Position numbers and translations under genes: made by a program. Below, one piece after another: positions 45,480 through 57,714 of a DNA stretch of 64,000 nt. The stretch spans positions 67,674,660-67,738,659 of the forward strand of contig JAVIAB010000092.1 of assembly GCA_032433765.1 (NCBI GenBank), read 5' to 3'. The DNA is from Megaustenia siamemsis. Lineage: Eukaryota; Mollusca; Gastropoda; Stylommatophora; Ariophantidae. The notes below the pieces were generated by a model that worked only from the letters and a program-made list of their open reading frames with translations, searched no databases and was not told the DNA's origin. Positions within the stretch are counted from its first letter, which is position 1, and each line of letters opens with the position of its first letter.

Positions 45480-45965
45480 AGAGGCTACAAGAAAATAATA
45501 TCGACCTAGAGACCACTAAAAAAGAACACCGAGACAACAACAACAGGCATTAGCTCTCTTGCCGAGGTTTAGAAGCTCGCCGAGAACAGGATACGATGCA
45601 GGTCCTGTGCAGAGTCTGACACTTAATAACAAAGATCATCGAACTTGGAGAGACTAGAATGTCTGTCGTATGTGCCCTTAAACATTTTTAAAAATCGGCT
45701 TCTAGACAGCATTCTACAGAGGAAATTAAAATACTATGACTACGTCAAAAGACACAGCCAGCTGCGAAGAACAATAATGGAAGGTATGTTTCCTGGTCGA
45801 CGGTCAGGGGCAGACCAAGAAAGGGATGGTTTCAAGAAATCAAGGAGACATGGAACATGAAAACAACAAAATGGGAGATCTGGCTGGGGGCAGAGATTCT
45901 TTCAGACCAGCTGCGACGAATGCGACGTTATGCAAAGGTTTAAGCGACCTGATGGTTATGATGAT
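45480..45965 (+). mobile_element. LINE family G, 3' relic
   Basis: The frame 45645-45860 includes NRLLDSILQRKLKYYDYVKR and MFPGRRSGADQERD, followed in another frame by GQRFFQTSCDECD and a GATGGTTATGATGATG end. The KLKYYDYVKR segment corresponds to the FGHVxR motif of other families. The short fragment at 7355-7450 is the same 3' end. Confidence 0.65.
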
Positions 45966-45984
45966 GTTACATTTGTTTAAATCC

Positions 45985-46740
45985 TGGTGTATATTTTATG
46001 TTCAAATAAACATCCGAATTGGTAAGGCAGCTACGACCTTCGGCAAACTCACAGAAAGGGCCTGGAAAAACACGAAACTAACACTGAAGACCAAACTCTT
46101 AATATATCAAACGTGTGTGCTTAGCACACTATTATATGGATCTGAAAGCTGGACAATATACTCAAACCAGGAAGACAGACTAAATATCTTCCACAAGCGA
46201 TGTCTCCGCAGGATAATGCACATCAAATGGTAGGATAAAATAACCAACTTAACTGTCCTGCAACGTGCTAAGACCCCAACAATCATGCCGATGATCAGAT
46301 GTCGAAGACTAAGATGGCTGGGGCATGTCCAGCGGATGTAAGAAAAGCGCATCCCCAGGCAAATATTATATGGCGAACTAACACACGGAAAAAGACAAAT
46401 CGGCAGACCTAAACTACGATATCTGTAAATCATCTCTGAATGACTTCTCCATATGTGAATGTGACTGGAAATATCTGGCAAGTGATCGCACATCATGGAG
46501 AGCATATGTAAGGAACGTATAATATCATTTGAGACTGTGCTAAGGCAAAACTTAGAAGAGAAAATACTCATGAAAAGGGATGGAAATCCCTGTGGACCAG
46601 TGAGCCTGATTTGTTCATTCTGTGACCGCATGCGTTTGTCAAACATTGGTAGAATTAGTCACGAGAGAAGCTGTTCGACAAAAACAAAACCTAAAAAAAA
46701 TACACAATAGCCTCCACTAGACCGTCTGACAAGACGAAAA
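45985..46740 (+). mobile_element. LINE family H, copy 1 (zinc-knuckle C-terminus)
   Basis: The C-terminal half of a LINE ORF2 in broken frames. IRIGKAATTFGKLTERAWK and SLLYGSESW-type sequence lie in 45826-46233. RCRRLRWLGHVQRM and GKRQIGRPKLRYL follow. In 46495-46710 a terminal CSFCDRMRLSNIGRISHERSC forms a CCHC-type zinc finger common at LINE C-termini. A stop and several shifts separate the pieces. The 3' UTR (GACCGTCTGACAAGACGAAA) is shared with the copy at 48416-48840. It runs into a TACA/TA microsatellite. Confidence 0.8.
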
Positions 46741-46744
46741 GGGC

Positions 46745-46815
<71 letters not shown>
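46741..46815 (+). repeat. (TACA)n(TA)n microsatellite
   Basis: About seven TACA units are followed by about 45 bp of TA. It abuts the 3' end of LINE H and may have expanded from its tail. Confidence 0.9.
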
Positions 46816-46819
<4 letters not shown>

Positions 46820-47685
46820 TTTTCCCAAGAGCCCAACGAAAACTTCTGTCAAGGCCTTTAAAAAAGCAGGTAGCTGGCAGCCAAGCGGACGATGTGAAGA
46901 GATTAGTGGTATTCTATTTAATACCAAGATGCTATCATTCTGCCAGTGCTTTCCCATTACTTTCCGCCATCTCTTCTCTTCTCTTTTTTTTTTTTTTGTG
47001 GGGGGGGGGTGTTTTGAAGTAATTTTATATTTGGCACAATTCAACACAAACGCTAATACAACATAAACACAACAATGATGGTATCCTAGATGGCTGGTTG
47101 AGACAACACAATTTTAGCACCGACATGCATCTAACTAGATTAGTGTACAATTACAGAATGCAAATTTCATCGGAAATTGAAAAAGACCGTGAAAGCTCAT
47201 TGCCGTGCACCGCTGAAATAATATTGAAACCAAATATAGCAAACATCATCACATTACACTAATAACAATGTGTCGTTTTTGTTTTCTGTCTACGTTTGTT
47301 ACTTTTATTAAACTAACTAAATCAAGGACCAAATGTTTAATTTTATTGTAAACCCTCGTTCACGAGAAAGTATAATATTGTAGCAACAAAAGGAAAAAAA
47401 ATACAAGCACAATTATTAATTGCGCCATGCTGCTAGAACGTTCAAACTGAAGTGGATCTTATGCTGCACAAGAATACGAACCAAAACAGTTAATAATTTT
47501 ACACATTTTTTCACAGTTTATTGTAAATTAAACTTAAAAAATATTTGAAAAAAAGCTTGATTAAATATTATATTTGATATAACTTTCAAGTTACTTACAA
47601 TGGCACAACATAAATTACATATTTTTAGTTTGCTTTTCTCAATAAATAATTGTAATAAAATTATGCAGAAGAATAATTTCTATGT
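46816..47685. other. Intergenic, no gene recognised
   Basis: A T-run and a G-run occur at about 46986-47009. Otherwise unrecognised. Confidence 0.4.
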
Positions 47686-47689
47686 AAAA

Positions 47690-47935
47690 AATAGTGGCAC
47701 TGTGACCTTCCAAGAATGTCGTAAGAGGCGACTAAGGAGGTTGATCGATGGCTTGACAAGTTGTCATTGTAAAAAGTATTGTTATGGAAACAGCGCCACA
47801 GTTTTTAGAGCAGTGATCTCTGCAATATGTGCCATTTTGACACGCAAGGTTTCTGTTTTTGAGATTGTGGTTCTGCCCTATGTGCCGTCTTCGGCTCGAA
47901 AGGACAATAGATAGATAGGTAGATAATTTATATTT
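47690..47935 (+). mobile_element. LINE 3' UTR fragment with hairpin and GATA tail
   Basis: The end (GCCGTCTTCGGCTCGAAAGGACAATAGATAGATAG, shortened) resembles the family A 3' terminus, including the GATA tail. Upstream at about 47718-47733 is a potential hairpin GTCGTAAGAGGCGAC, which family A copies here lack. No coding part is seen. It is probably a related LINE family's 3' UTR, and the start is not defined. Confidence 0.55.
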
Positions 47936-47939
47936 CTAC

Positions 47940-48404
47940 TGTGAATATGTGTATGTATGTATGTATATATAGCGACAGTGATGTAAGAAAGAGGTAACAG
48001 AGGGAAGAGTTTATTTATTTTTGTTGTTTTTTTTAACTGTAATATGGGATCCGTCATTTAATGTAATCGCAATACTACTGCTAGAAAGGTCTCCAAAAGT
48101 TAACGTATTTTAAAAAAGACAGAGAGCATCATGATATGTGTATTTAATTTTAATTTAAAACTGTACGCATTACATATATTATACCTTCAGCGGTATGGGA
48201 TCGTCATACGAACTATTATAATCTTCTGTTTTGACCGTCTCGACTTTTTTCTTAAATGTGCTCAGTCGTTAGGTGTAAACTGTCAATCTTGGTACTTCGC
48301 GTTGTGTTCTGGTTCGTCCGTTGGGTTGGAATACGTCAAACACAAGAATACATAAAATTGACTTCACACACAAGTCTATTGTTCATAAGAAAAGAAATAC
48401 TTTA
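47940..48404. other. Intergenic, no gene recognised
   Basis: Nothing recognised. Confidence 0.4.
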
Positions 48405-48415
48405 TTAACACAGTA

Positions 48416-48840
48416 ATGGAAGAAAAAGGCATCCCTAGGCAAACACTAACGATGAACTAACACACGGTAAAGGGCAAATCGGCAGACCTAAACTACGATA
48501 TAGAGATATAGCGTATCTGCAAATCAACAAAGTCTTCTCCATCTGTGAAAATAACTGGGAACATCTGGCAAGTGATCGCACATCATGGAGAGCATGTATA
48601 AGGAATAGTATAACATCATTTGAGACTGTGCTAAGGCAAAACTTAGAAAAGAAAAGATTCATGAAAAATGATGGAAAATCCTGTGGATCAGTGGACCTGA
48701 CGTGTTCATTATGTGGCCGTGTGTGTTTGCCAAACATTGGCAGAATTAGCCACGAGAGAAGCTGTTTGACAAAAACAAAACCTCAAAAAAATACACAATA
48801 GCCTTCACTAGACCGTCTGACAAGTTGGAAAAGGCCAAAT
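48416..48840 (+). mobile_element. LINE family H, copy 2 (5'-truncated)
   Basis: A frame without its own ATG is open from about 48450 to a stop at 48799-48801. It reads through GQIGRPKLRYRDI, NNWEHLASDRTSWRAC, FETVLRQNLEKK and the zinc finger CSLCGRVCLPNIGRISHERSC. One frameshift lies near 48446. A likely imperfect duplication is ATTAACACAGT at 48405-48415 and ATTTACACAGT at 48841-48851. It is better preserved than the copy at 45985-46740. Confidence 0.78.
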
Positions 48841-48851
48841 ATTTACACAGT

Positions 48852-50290
48852 CCACTGAACGATGGTTCTCAACTAAACCTCCCTGAGGCGTGGATCACCG
48901 TTCAGGTATCAAAGTATGATAATGTGGTTCTAGTTACCTTCTATTTGTAATTAATCGCAGGGCTTACTCATCACACATTAAATCAATTATCTTTGTCCAC
49001 ATTCCCTGAAAAGTGTACAGAACTACCAACGTAATGTCCAGGTCATAAATCCATCTCATGTAACATATCATTACAGACACTTTCTCACTAGTCTGTTCAC
49101 TGTCACTCCACAGTATGCGTACAGAATATACAGCTTCCTAAACTAAGGATTCAGTCTCACTCGTTCCGTTAAACTACATTCACTTCTCCTTAAGCGAAAT
49201 GTCCACAGTCGTGTTGTTTTATACACGGCTAGCTAGTATGGGCATTCACCCTGTTACTACTAAAGTAGATCCACTTCTCTAATAACTTAGATCGAAAAAA
49301 ATGCATGTCCTGCCTTGCTCTATGAATCTCTCTGAAAACATCATCCTACACACTTCTAACTAAAAAGAGCGTTTGCCCTGTTACTACGTTACCCTGTTTG
49401 CCACGCCCTAATGGCGCGGACCGGCTTCCTACCTCCCTAGCTTACATGTGATCTTTTACTGTTTTCTATGTGCACAGCCTTTTAAATATCTCATGTCTCA
49501 ACCAATGGAAATCTCCCTACGCCATTACCCCAGCCAATGAAATCACTTCCCTCTCTAAACTCTACTTACTCCTCGTGTTTCCCAATTCCCGTGGACATTC
49601 CCGAGAACTACCTGCGTCCCACTCCGCTCACCTGGTCATTCTGAACATCTGACCACTTTCCCCGACTCGCTCATTCCAATCTTCATGCGAGACCCTGAAC
49701 TCTGTACACTGTCTCGTGCGTATCACTTTCTTTTAACACACCATGATTATCTCCCCTCCTTATACTCCTTCTTACACTGTGATGTAGTTAATGAGAAGTG
49801 TATTTAAAATCGAATAATCATAGAAAGATACATATTGTGTACCCTCGCTCAAGAGGACTTTATGACAAAACAAATACAAATTAGTTTACAAGGCTAAGCT
49901 GACTATTTTTCTAATGGCGGTGCCGGTGGCCAAATAGATAAAAAACCACTGCCGCTCTCCAAAAACAAGGAAACCGCAAGCTCAATCCAAGGTGTGCATT
50001 AAAGTCCCCCCCCCCCAATATGGGGGTGAAATATAACTCTGTTATGAACACCACGTAACAGTGCACTGGACGGCGGTCTTAAATCTCCAGTCTCATATAA
50101 ATATATCAGTAACCCGTCGATAAAGCAAATAAATATTACAATTAAGTTCAAAATAAGCAATCACGAACTAGTTGAAAGACTACCAAAAGTATATGCACAC
50201 AGTCAAACAATGTACCTGGACAGGTAATGCGCTCAAAGGAGACCCAAAAACAATTACAAGAACCGCCTAGTGCAAAGGATGGTAAGTGAC
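48852..50290. other. Intergenic, pyrimidine-rich, no gene recognised
   Basis: Notably C/T-rich between 49140 and 49750, with a C-run near 50008-50016. A terminal-repeat sequence of an LTR element was considered, but no ends could be found. Confidence 0.4.
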
Positions 50291-50296
50291 AGCAAG

Positions 50297-50526
50297 AGGA
50301 AGGAAGGAAGGAAGGAAGGAAGGAAGGAAGGAAGGAAGGAAGGAAGGAAGGAAGGAAGGAAGGAAGGAAGGAAGGAAGGAAGGAAGGAAGGAAGGAAGGA
50401 AGGAAGGAAGGAAGGAAGGAAGGGAGGGAGGAAGGAAGGAAGGAAGGAAGGAAGGAAGGGAGGAAGGGAGGGAGGGAGGGAGGCAGGGAGGCAGGGAGGG
50501 GGAGGCAGGGAGGGAGGAAGGAAGGA
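50297..50526 (+). repeat. (GGAA)n tetranucleotide array
   Basis: About 170 bp of near-perfect GGAA repeats grade into GGGA and GGCA units at the 3' side. Charged and Ser/Phe/Leu/Pro frames through it are by-products. Confidence 0.95.
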
Positions 50527-50529
50527 CAC

Positions 50530-50886
50530 TTTAAATTCAAGGATGCGTGTTTTAACCACCCAGGCGCTACTGAAAACAAAACAGTTTATCTTGTAAAACA
50601 TCTAACAAAAAGTGTGCAATATTGTACATGTTAAAACTCACACCTAACAACATATGCTCTATTACATGGTGATTCATATCGTAAGAATGCAGAGTCAAAG
50701 CTCACCAAGTGGACGAATAGATTGGAAAATAAAACGTAGAAAATAGCGATATTGTAATGCATTGAGGTGATAAAAAGACACCACATGAAGATTGAAGTAG
50801 CGAGTATGAGAAGAATCTATATAAATAACAACCAGTACTGATTTTGTTTTCAATGTTGGTGCATTTTGTATATACTGAGAGGGAGT

Positions 50887-50925
<39 letters not shown>

Positions 50926-51635
50926 AGAGGAGATACAGAAATAAGGTAGGCATTTCAGTGTACTTCATGGTTATACAATACTAACACGCTGAAATAAAAA
51001 TACTTTTTTTAAATAAACTACATGAAAATATAACAAACCCTTTCCCAACCACTAAATGATATTCCTAAAAATACGTGTGTGTGTGTGTGCGTGCATGCGT
51101 GCGCGTGCGTGCGTGTGGAGAATTACATTTGTATGTGCAATATTTCAATTACAATATTAAACTTTCGGAAAAAAATAAACAAAATATTTGTAATACAATA
51201 GTAAATATCATGAGAAACGTTAGATAAGTTGATATTAAGGAACAATATAACGTTGCTGCTTATCGGATGTGACACAAGAGGGAAAAAAAGTACGCTGTTG
51301 ACGAAACAATTGTATGTACCTCATTAAGTGGCATTGTGAAAATGACAACGGCAGTTCAAAGTCATAGTGGAGAGCAACAACTGTATTTCAGTACCAAAAA
51401 ACTACAATTTCTGCAACAATGAAAACAGATGTAACAGCTGATGTTTAGACACAAATTGAAAAGTGAGGACAATTTAGAATATATTGATTCATAGCTAACA
51501 AACAACGACATTACTACAACAGAGGTCAAAAGAATACTGATTACAGCTATAAATACAATAAAACATATGGCCCGGGTCTGATACAAAATACACAATTTAG
51601 GTTTGCATGAGTCTGTATTTATCATCATAGCAGTA
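50530..51635. other. Intergenic; GA and GT microsatellites
   Basis: (GA)n lies at about 50890-50920 and (GT)n with GC interruptions at about 51076-51117. No gene is recognised. Confidence 0.45.
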
Positions 51636-51639
51636 CGTG

Positions 51640-52010
51640 GCTGTAAACGTGGACTATCAACATCTCAGATAAGTTGAAAAATATATTAATGCCTTTGAAT
51701 GCAAGTGCTACGAAAAAAGAAATACTCTGGATAAAAAAAAAAGAACACGTACAATAAAAGATACTTTACAATAACTGAATATTCTACAGATTTAAGCTGC
51801 ACAGGAAAATAAAGGAAATTAAAGTACTTTGGCGCATAAAAACTGCACAATATCATGGAGTAGATTACTATGGAGAGGTAGGGACAACGGTACCAAGAGT
51901 TAGACGAGAGAGAGGAAGACCAAGAAAACTAAGGTGGTAGCAGGATGAAACAGACGAACTTTCTATGACTGAAAGAGAAACCGGACATCTCGCGCAGGTC
52001 TGATAAAACG
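51640..52010 (+). mobile_element. LINE family F, 3' relic
   Basis: Broken frames read YINAFECKCY, then LKYFGA, RRERGRPRKLRW, TERETGHLAQ. This is the C-terminal region of a LINE related to the fragment at 11565-11760. It is heavily mutated. Confidence 0.6.
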
Positions 52011-52019
52011 TAAAATTAG

Positions 52020-53353
52020 CTGTTTTGAAATCAAGTTATTAACAGTTGCGAGCTAGATGTTGATAAATACAGTATCATAACTTTACGATGTTGATAAATA
52101 GTATATATAAATACAGTATCATAACTTTACGTTTATTAATTTAATATCACTAGTATAGATATGGAAGTTACAGAGAGAGTTGGTGGGTGGGGGGGGAAGG
52201 GTGTATTGCTGGAAGGAAAGTTCACAGTTAAATAACTCCCACTCTCCTGTGGTTTCATCTGTGTATATTTTTATTTTTTTTTTCATATTCGTTGAAAAAA
52301 AAACTTGTCCAATTTAGTCTGTATTTGCCCACCCTTCCTAAATTTTCTAAATATATATTTCACACTGTCATTAACATGAATTATTGTATTGATTACTATA
52401 TCAAAACCATAGTACTGTTATGCAGGTCCTCTGAGTTGCAGACATACTCAAAAACAAGTCCAAAAGTGGGAATCTCTCACCTTCAACGACACTTTATAAA
52501 GAGTTATAGTTTTGTGTGTGTGTTTTAAATACTATTTTTGAACTAGTTACATCAGAACAAGCAGCAGGACTCAATACGCCTGATAGTGAATGGATTGAAA
52601 TCAGTAAGCTACTCTTTGCTGACTTCATGCGTCACGATCAGTCAACAAGAACTGGCCAAGCTTTATAGTTGTCTTTATAATGTGGCCCTGGAAACACACT
52701 AAATAATTTTGCCAATCAAAGAGGGATCGAAAATGGAAGGAAAATCTTGCACCCAAAAATTTCAACGCTGAAATCCGAAATGTTGGAGCTAAAGACTCAG
52801 ATAAGGCAGCTTATAGTAAACCATTACAAAACTGCACTTAATACTCACTTGACGACCTTTCAACAACAGGCTTGATGGAGGTGTAAGCGTTGGTCCAATG
52901 CAGAAGAAAAAAGTGAACTTGCAGTACCCCCACCCCCATGCCTCACCAAATCATGAAGCCCACTTCTCGTAATTTAAAATGTATTCATCACATTCTGTAC
53001 TGGATCCATGTGTACATTTTTAAGGTCCGAAGTAACTGTTTTAATATTTGCATTTCATAAACTGATTCTCAAACACTATCACCGTCTAAACATTTTTATT
53101 TTAAATTAAAAATAACAAGTCTTTTTTCAATACTTAAGTTCCATGTGACTTATTCACTTTAATGTAAATTATAGGGCCTATATTTTTTTTTTTACAATTG
53201 TAAGGATTGTTTTTTTTTTCCTTTGAATGTAAATGTTCAAATCTGGCATATAAAACGCGTTGTTTTAGAAGGAAGTTTGTGTTTTATAGTGTTCTCTTTA
53301 ATCATATGTAACTTATTTGCTCTGTAAAAATAGTGAAGCTACCAGAGCACTCA
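52020..53353. other. Intergenic, no gene recognised
   Basis: A G-run occurs near 52188-52196 and T-runs near 53183 and 53210. A duplicated GTTGATAAATA...TATCATAACTTTACG segment occurs at 52060-52130. No coding signal. Confidence 0.4.
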
Positions 53354-53365
53354 CCTGGTTTAGTA

Positions 53366-53630
53366 AAAAAAGTACCCCCCCCCCCCCCCGTCACGCCAAG
53401 TGGCGTATAGGGAAATATGGTGTTAGTGACCCTATATTTTACAGACCTTCAGCACATGATTTTTGGGGTAATGTGGTCGGTATTACGCCCGTGCTGCTTT
53501 ACTTTCCCAGAAAAAAAAATCCGGTACCCATTTAAGGCTGGGTGAACCCGGAAGCCGTCGGTTGGGATCGAACCCTACCCCTTGTCCTTTGTAGTCCAGT
53601 TCACTAACCACTGAGCTATCGCGGCTCTCC
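53366..53630 (-). mobile_element. tRNA-headed SINE, copy 8
   Basis: Full length, close to consensus. A run of about 15 C sits between the tail and the terminal hairpin. The perfect 12-bp duplication CCTGGTTTAGTA is at 53354-53365 and 53631-53642. Confidence 0.95.
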
Positions 53631-53770
53631 CCTGGTTTAGTAGACAACTTTTATACGCTAACCCGTCCAAGAAAAACTCAAGTACAACTCTAGGAACATG
53701 ACAAAGTAATAAAGTTGATTACATTCAGATGTTTCCAGACAGCGATTCAAAATGCTTTACAAAACTTTGT

Positions 53771-53772
<2 letters not shown>

Positions 53773-53813
<41 letters not shown>
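53773..53813. repeat. Poly(T) tract, 41 bases
   Basis: An uninterrupted run of 41 T. It could be the poly(A) tail of a minus-strand insertion, but no recognisable element body adjoins it. Confidence 0.9.
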
Positions 53814-53814
<1 letters not shown>

Positions 53815-54830
53815 AGAACTGGTGCCAGTACAAACAACTGGACATTTTTTCCCCAATCAACACATGAGGAGACAGCATTAGAAAACGACATATTTAGGAA
53901 ATTTCACATTATACCATAGGGTCATTACACACAGGCTGTGAACCACTGCTTTAGACATTTAAAATCAAGGTGGTTGGCAAACTGTTACTGTTACTCTATA
54001 ACTTCCCAAGCGCTTGCGCCTGCACTTGGCAAATGTTTCTGCTGCTAACGGAATCTCAGCACAATAAATCTTCTATAAGTCATTTTATGAACACATTAAA
54101 AAATAAAACCCTCCCCTTCCTCAAAGAGAACCACAAAAAGTACTGTTCTCGGTTATTTTCCCAATGGCTACACTGTGATTGTTAAATTTATTTGAGGCTG
54201 ATGCAACAAAGATTGCACTAGTGTCGGATAAGTCACTTTCCCCCCTCCCTTAATTCTACCTCCAAACATACAAGTAAATATACGAAATGATAGCGGGATT
54301 GTTGTAACCTTTGGTTTAATAATCAGAGAAGTATTGCAATTACCTCAAATAGATACTATAGTTTACGACATTACTCCCTATACTTTCTTAATCCACCTGG
54401 GAAGTTGTCTGTGTAAGCTCACTGCCATAAGCTCCAGGAATTTCTCTACCAACTATTTAGTACAAATAAATCTTAACAATTTGAGACAAATGTACTGTTA
54501 GTTTGCACACAACAATTGTTTTGATTTTTAAGAGCTCTTACTATTGCCACTGCTGCTATAATTCGCGCGCACACACACAGATAAAGAAGGGAGACTGATT
54601 GAAGAAGTGTTAAAATACAAGTATTAAAATTACATAAAGTGCGATCGTAAGAGTCCATTTTTATCCAACTACAGCTAGTAAACATGCTATCATTTACATA
54701 CTAAAATAGTAACCTCATGGTAACCAAAAATAGAGGTAAAGGCATCAAGATCACCAAGATGCGTAGAGATGCGAAGCTGCTGTAAAGCTGATGATAATGG
54801 CGATACTAAAAAAAGAAGAAAAAAAGTGGT
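53815..54830. other. Intergenic, no gene recognised
   Basis: Nothing recognised. A short AC repeat lies near 54569-54580. Confidence 0.4.
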
Positions 54831-54834
54831 ATGG

Positions 54835-55145
54835 TAACAGCTTTACGTGGTAATGGACCAAACAAAAGTCGACGTTTCGGCCAAGTAGGCCTTCATCTGG
54901 ACGAACAACAAACACAAAAATTATATATAACGATATATTAACAAATATAACTACATGGCGATAATATTCTAGATACTAAAGAGAGGAAAAATAAAAAATA
55001 AAAAATGGTCACTTCCCTGTGTTCCTGAGCTGGGTCAGTCTCGAGATGGCCATTTCGAAGAATCCAAAAGACGAGAGCCTGAGAGACGATGACTAATGGA
55101 CAGGATTTAGCCATCAAGAAGTTAAAACGATTAAACGCGATTAAA
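54835..55145 (-). mobile_element. Penelope-like fragment with hammerhead-like core
   Basis: On the minus strand CAGATGA (54893-54899) is followed by a short stem GGCC-TACTT-GGCC and then GAAACGTCGAC (54868-54878). This is the layout of a hammerhead core with stem II. The GTC before CAGATGA can pair with the GAC after GAAACGTC as a short stem I. One core base differs from CTGATGA. Such motifs are known in Penelope-like element terminal repeats. The adjacent sequence to 55145 is probably part of the same fragment, but no reading frame supports it. Confidence 0.4.
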
Positions 55146-55264
55146 CGCTTACCGCGAGGAACTCTGTGATTATATTATAACGTTTCACAAATCTAGTACT
55201 CTAGCAAGACACTATTTTCTTTCACCTTATTCATTCTTTCACTCTGTTGCTTCATATTACCTCT

Positions 55265-55398
<134 letters not shown>

Positions 55399-55634
55399 GT
55401 GTATGTGCGTGTGTATGCCCAAAACAGTTATATAGAAATGCATGCTTAAAATATAATGATTATAATAGCAATAAACTCAGTTGGCAAAATGAAGGATTCC
55501 CCTATTGGTGTGCATGATTATCTAAAGAGATATGAACTTTCATATTCTGTAAGGAACGATTAAATCTTTGTCATTTAAATATATGTAGATAGCTAAACAA
55601 ACATTTATTGATTTTTTTCACCGTAGGTCGCATA

Positions 55635-55830
55635 CTTTTATTCTTCTTCTTCTTCTTCTTTCCTTCCTCCATTGCCGTTGGCATCGAGGGGAGATACAAT
55701 CTGCGATTCTTTGCTCTTCTGTTTTCTGTTGGCTTCTTCTGGTGTTATCCCTCCTAGTTACTCTAGTATTCCCTTTATCCATCTCTTTCTCGGTCTTCCT
55801 CTTAATCTGGCGTTTATACTTTCATTTAAA
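55635..55830 (-). mobile_element. LINE family E, 3' terminal fragment
   Basis: Minus-strand translation gives LRGRPRKRWIKGILE, then LGGITPEEANRK, collinear with GRPRKKWIDDILETLGNIAAEATRR of the fragment at 14840-15616. The 3' end carries a (GAA)n tail, visible as TTCTTCTTCTTC at about 55640-55658. Confidence 0.7.
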
Positions 55831-55849
55831 AGTTTAATATCTCAAATTA

Positions 55850-57710
55850 AGCACACGGATTTTGTGTGGTCTTGCAGTAACGGGATAAATTTGTAGCTAG
55901 GATACTAGACTGAGTAGTGTGGACATTTCTTCTTTGTCCAGATAACCATGATGTTGATATGATGTAGTGGAAATGGGAAAACAATATCGAAACAGATGAA
56001 ACAAACTGTACATATGTTTGCAGCTGTAAAATTATAAAAATCACATTTTCATAAATAAAGCAGCATTAGATCTTCCTGAACAAAAGGTATTCCATTGCAA
56101 AACGTATATAATTATCTATGTACTTTAAGTGTATAATGCTTTCAATACAATTTTTACAAAATATATTTATATATACACACATTTTCCTTATGAAATACTT
56201 AAATTTGACAAACTTGTAAGCCTAATTTACATTCTTTCGAAGTTTTCCCACAACACTTTGCAAATGACTAAAGAGAAGAGGACATCTAGGTTAACCTGTG
56301 GTTAAGTGGGGGGGGGGGGGAGAAGAGAGAGGAGAGGTGTGGTGAGGAGAGAAAGAGAAACGTAGGGAGAACAATGTTGCCGTAAACATCAAAGGCGATC
56401 CGACCAGCGAGGATTGTCAAAGTCCGTCAAATACTTGTGATGTGGGGTTGTCTTGGGCGCTACTAATGAAGCAATTCACTGAGTGGAAAAAAGTGATATC
56501 GGCGGTTCTAATATACAACCTCCGTATTCCTATATATGTTTCTTCGGGTCTCATGTCATTTTTTTTATGTATAAGCTCTTGATGATGTTAGGACATCACC
56601 CTGACTCCAAATCCGAACATATGAAACAACATTAGTCATTGGACTATCCCCGTCGCACATCAAACAACAGACTGTAAGATCTCCCTGCAATGTGAATTTG
56701 TGAAATTATGAATCACTCCTGACTAACATGAACCTCCGGGAGTGATCCCGGTGCTACAAAGTAAGTCATATATGAAACTACATTCCGTCTTTCACTATTA
56801 GCTTACGGCCGTTTTAGGGATATACAATCAGCCATTGTGATGATGTAGCACACACAACAATGGTTGCGCCCATAAAATCCCAAATAAATGCACCCAACAA
56901 CGCACGAAAAGATGATGCACAATCTCTAAAGTGAAAACTGCGATTGACTTGGCAGATCAGTCCATATTAATGAGTTGTAACATGTAAATACTTGGCGTCA
57001 AACAATTTCAACGATGGCCTTGAAACAACACTCAATATGTTGACGTAAAACGCATATCAACTCTTGACAGGGGAAGGTCGCATTCACAAACTTGGATTTG
57101 TCAAAGAGGAGCACTGAGGTGTGTACGACTCTGCATCATTGGCGAAATTTGTTAAGTGGATCATCAGATTGACTTCAACGCAGAAAATTGCATTGAAGGG
57201 CCGAAACTAATCAGTCCACAAATGCAATTTCTGCAGCGGTGCAGAGAACATGAACCGCGTTCCGCAATGTTGGAAACGGAAGCTTTTTAGCAAGTTACTG
57301 GAATTATATAATCCCATACCAAAAAACAATTCAATGACGATAAATCAGACCTCTGACGCTCTGATGCGCTTATATTTGTATTACCACTGTCAACGACTAT
57401 TACACGAGAATACAAACTGCAGAAAAACTCTCACATGCAAGATTCGAACATAATGCCTTCTTGTCCAGAAGCAAACGTCTTCGTCTTACACCTAAACGAC
57501 CCAGCCAGCCCCTCGTTTATATGTGTTCGCTTATATTTATGTCTGTATGTGTGCATCTGCGTGAGAGGAAATAAGTAATAGTATTGGATGGGGGTATAAC
57601 TGGAGGGGTACCTTAGGGAGTGGATGCAGATGCAGTGGACTACTAAACACTTCAGGACTTCGCAGGCGATCAAAAGTTTGACACGTATCAATTTTCTGTC
57701 ACAAAGAGAG
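55850..57710. other. Intergenic, no gene recognised
   Basis: A G-run lies at about 56309-56319. No gene or shared repeat is recognised. Confidence 0.4.
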
Positions 57711-57714
57711 AAAG

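Noticed and set aside
48852..50140. Solo LTR in the pyrimidine-rich stretch
   Set aside because: No paired TG/CA ends, target duplication, primer-binding site or TATA box could be placed.
50148..50601. Arg/Lys/Gly/Glu-rich and Phe/Leu/Pro/Ser-rich frames on both strands
   Set aside because: By-products of the GGAA tetranucleotide repeat.
52530..52960. Possible transposase relic
   Set aside because: Some longish broken-frame peptides but no recognisable motif and no terminal repeats.
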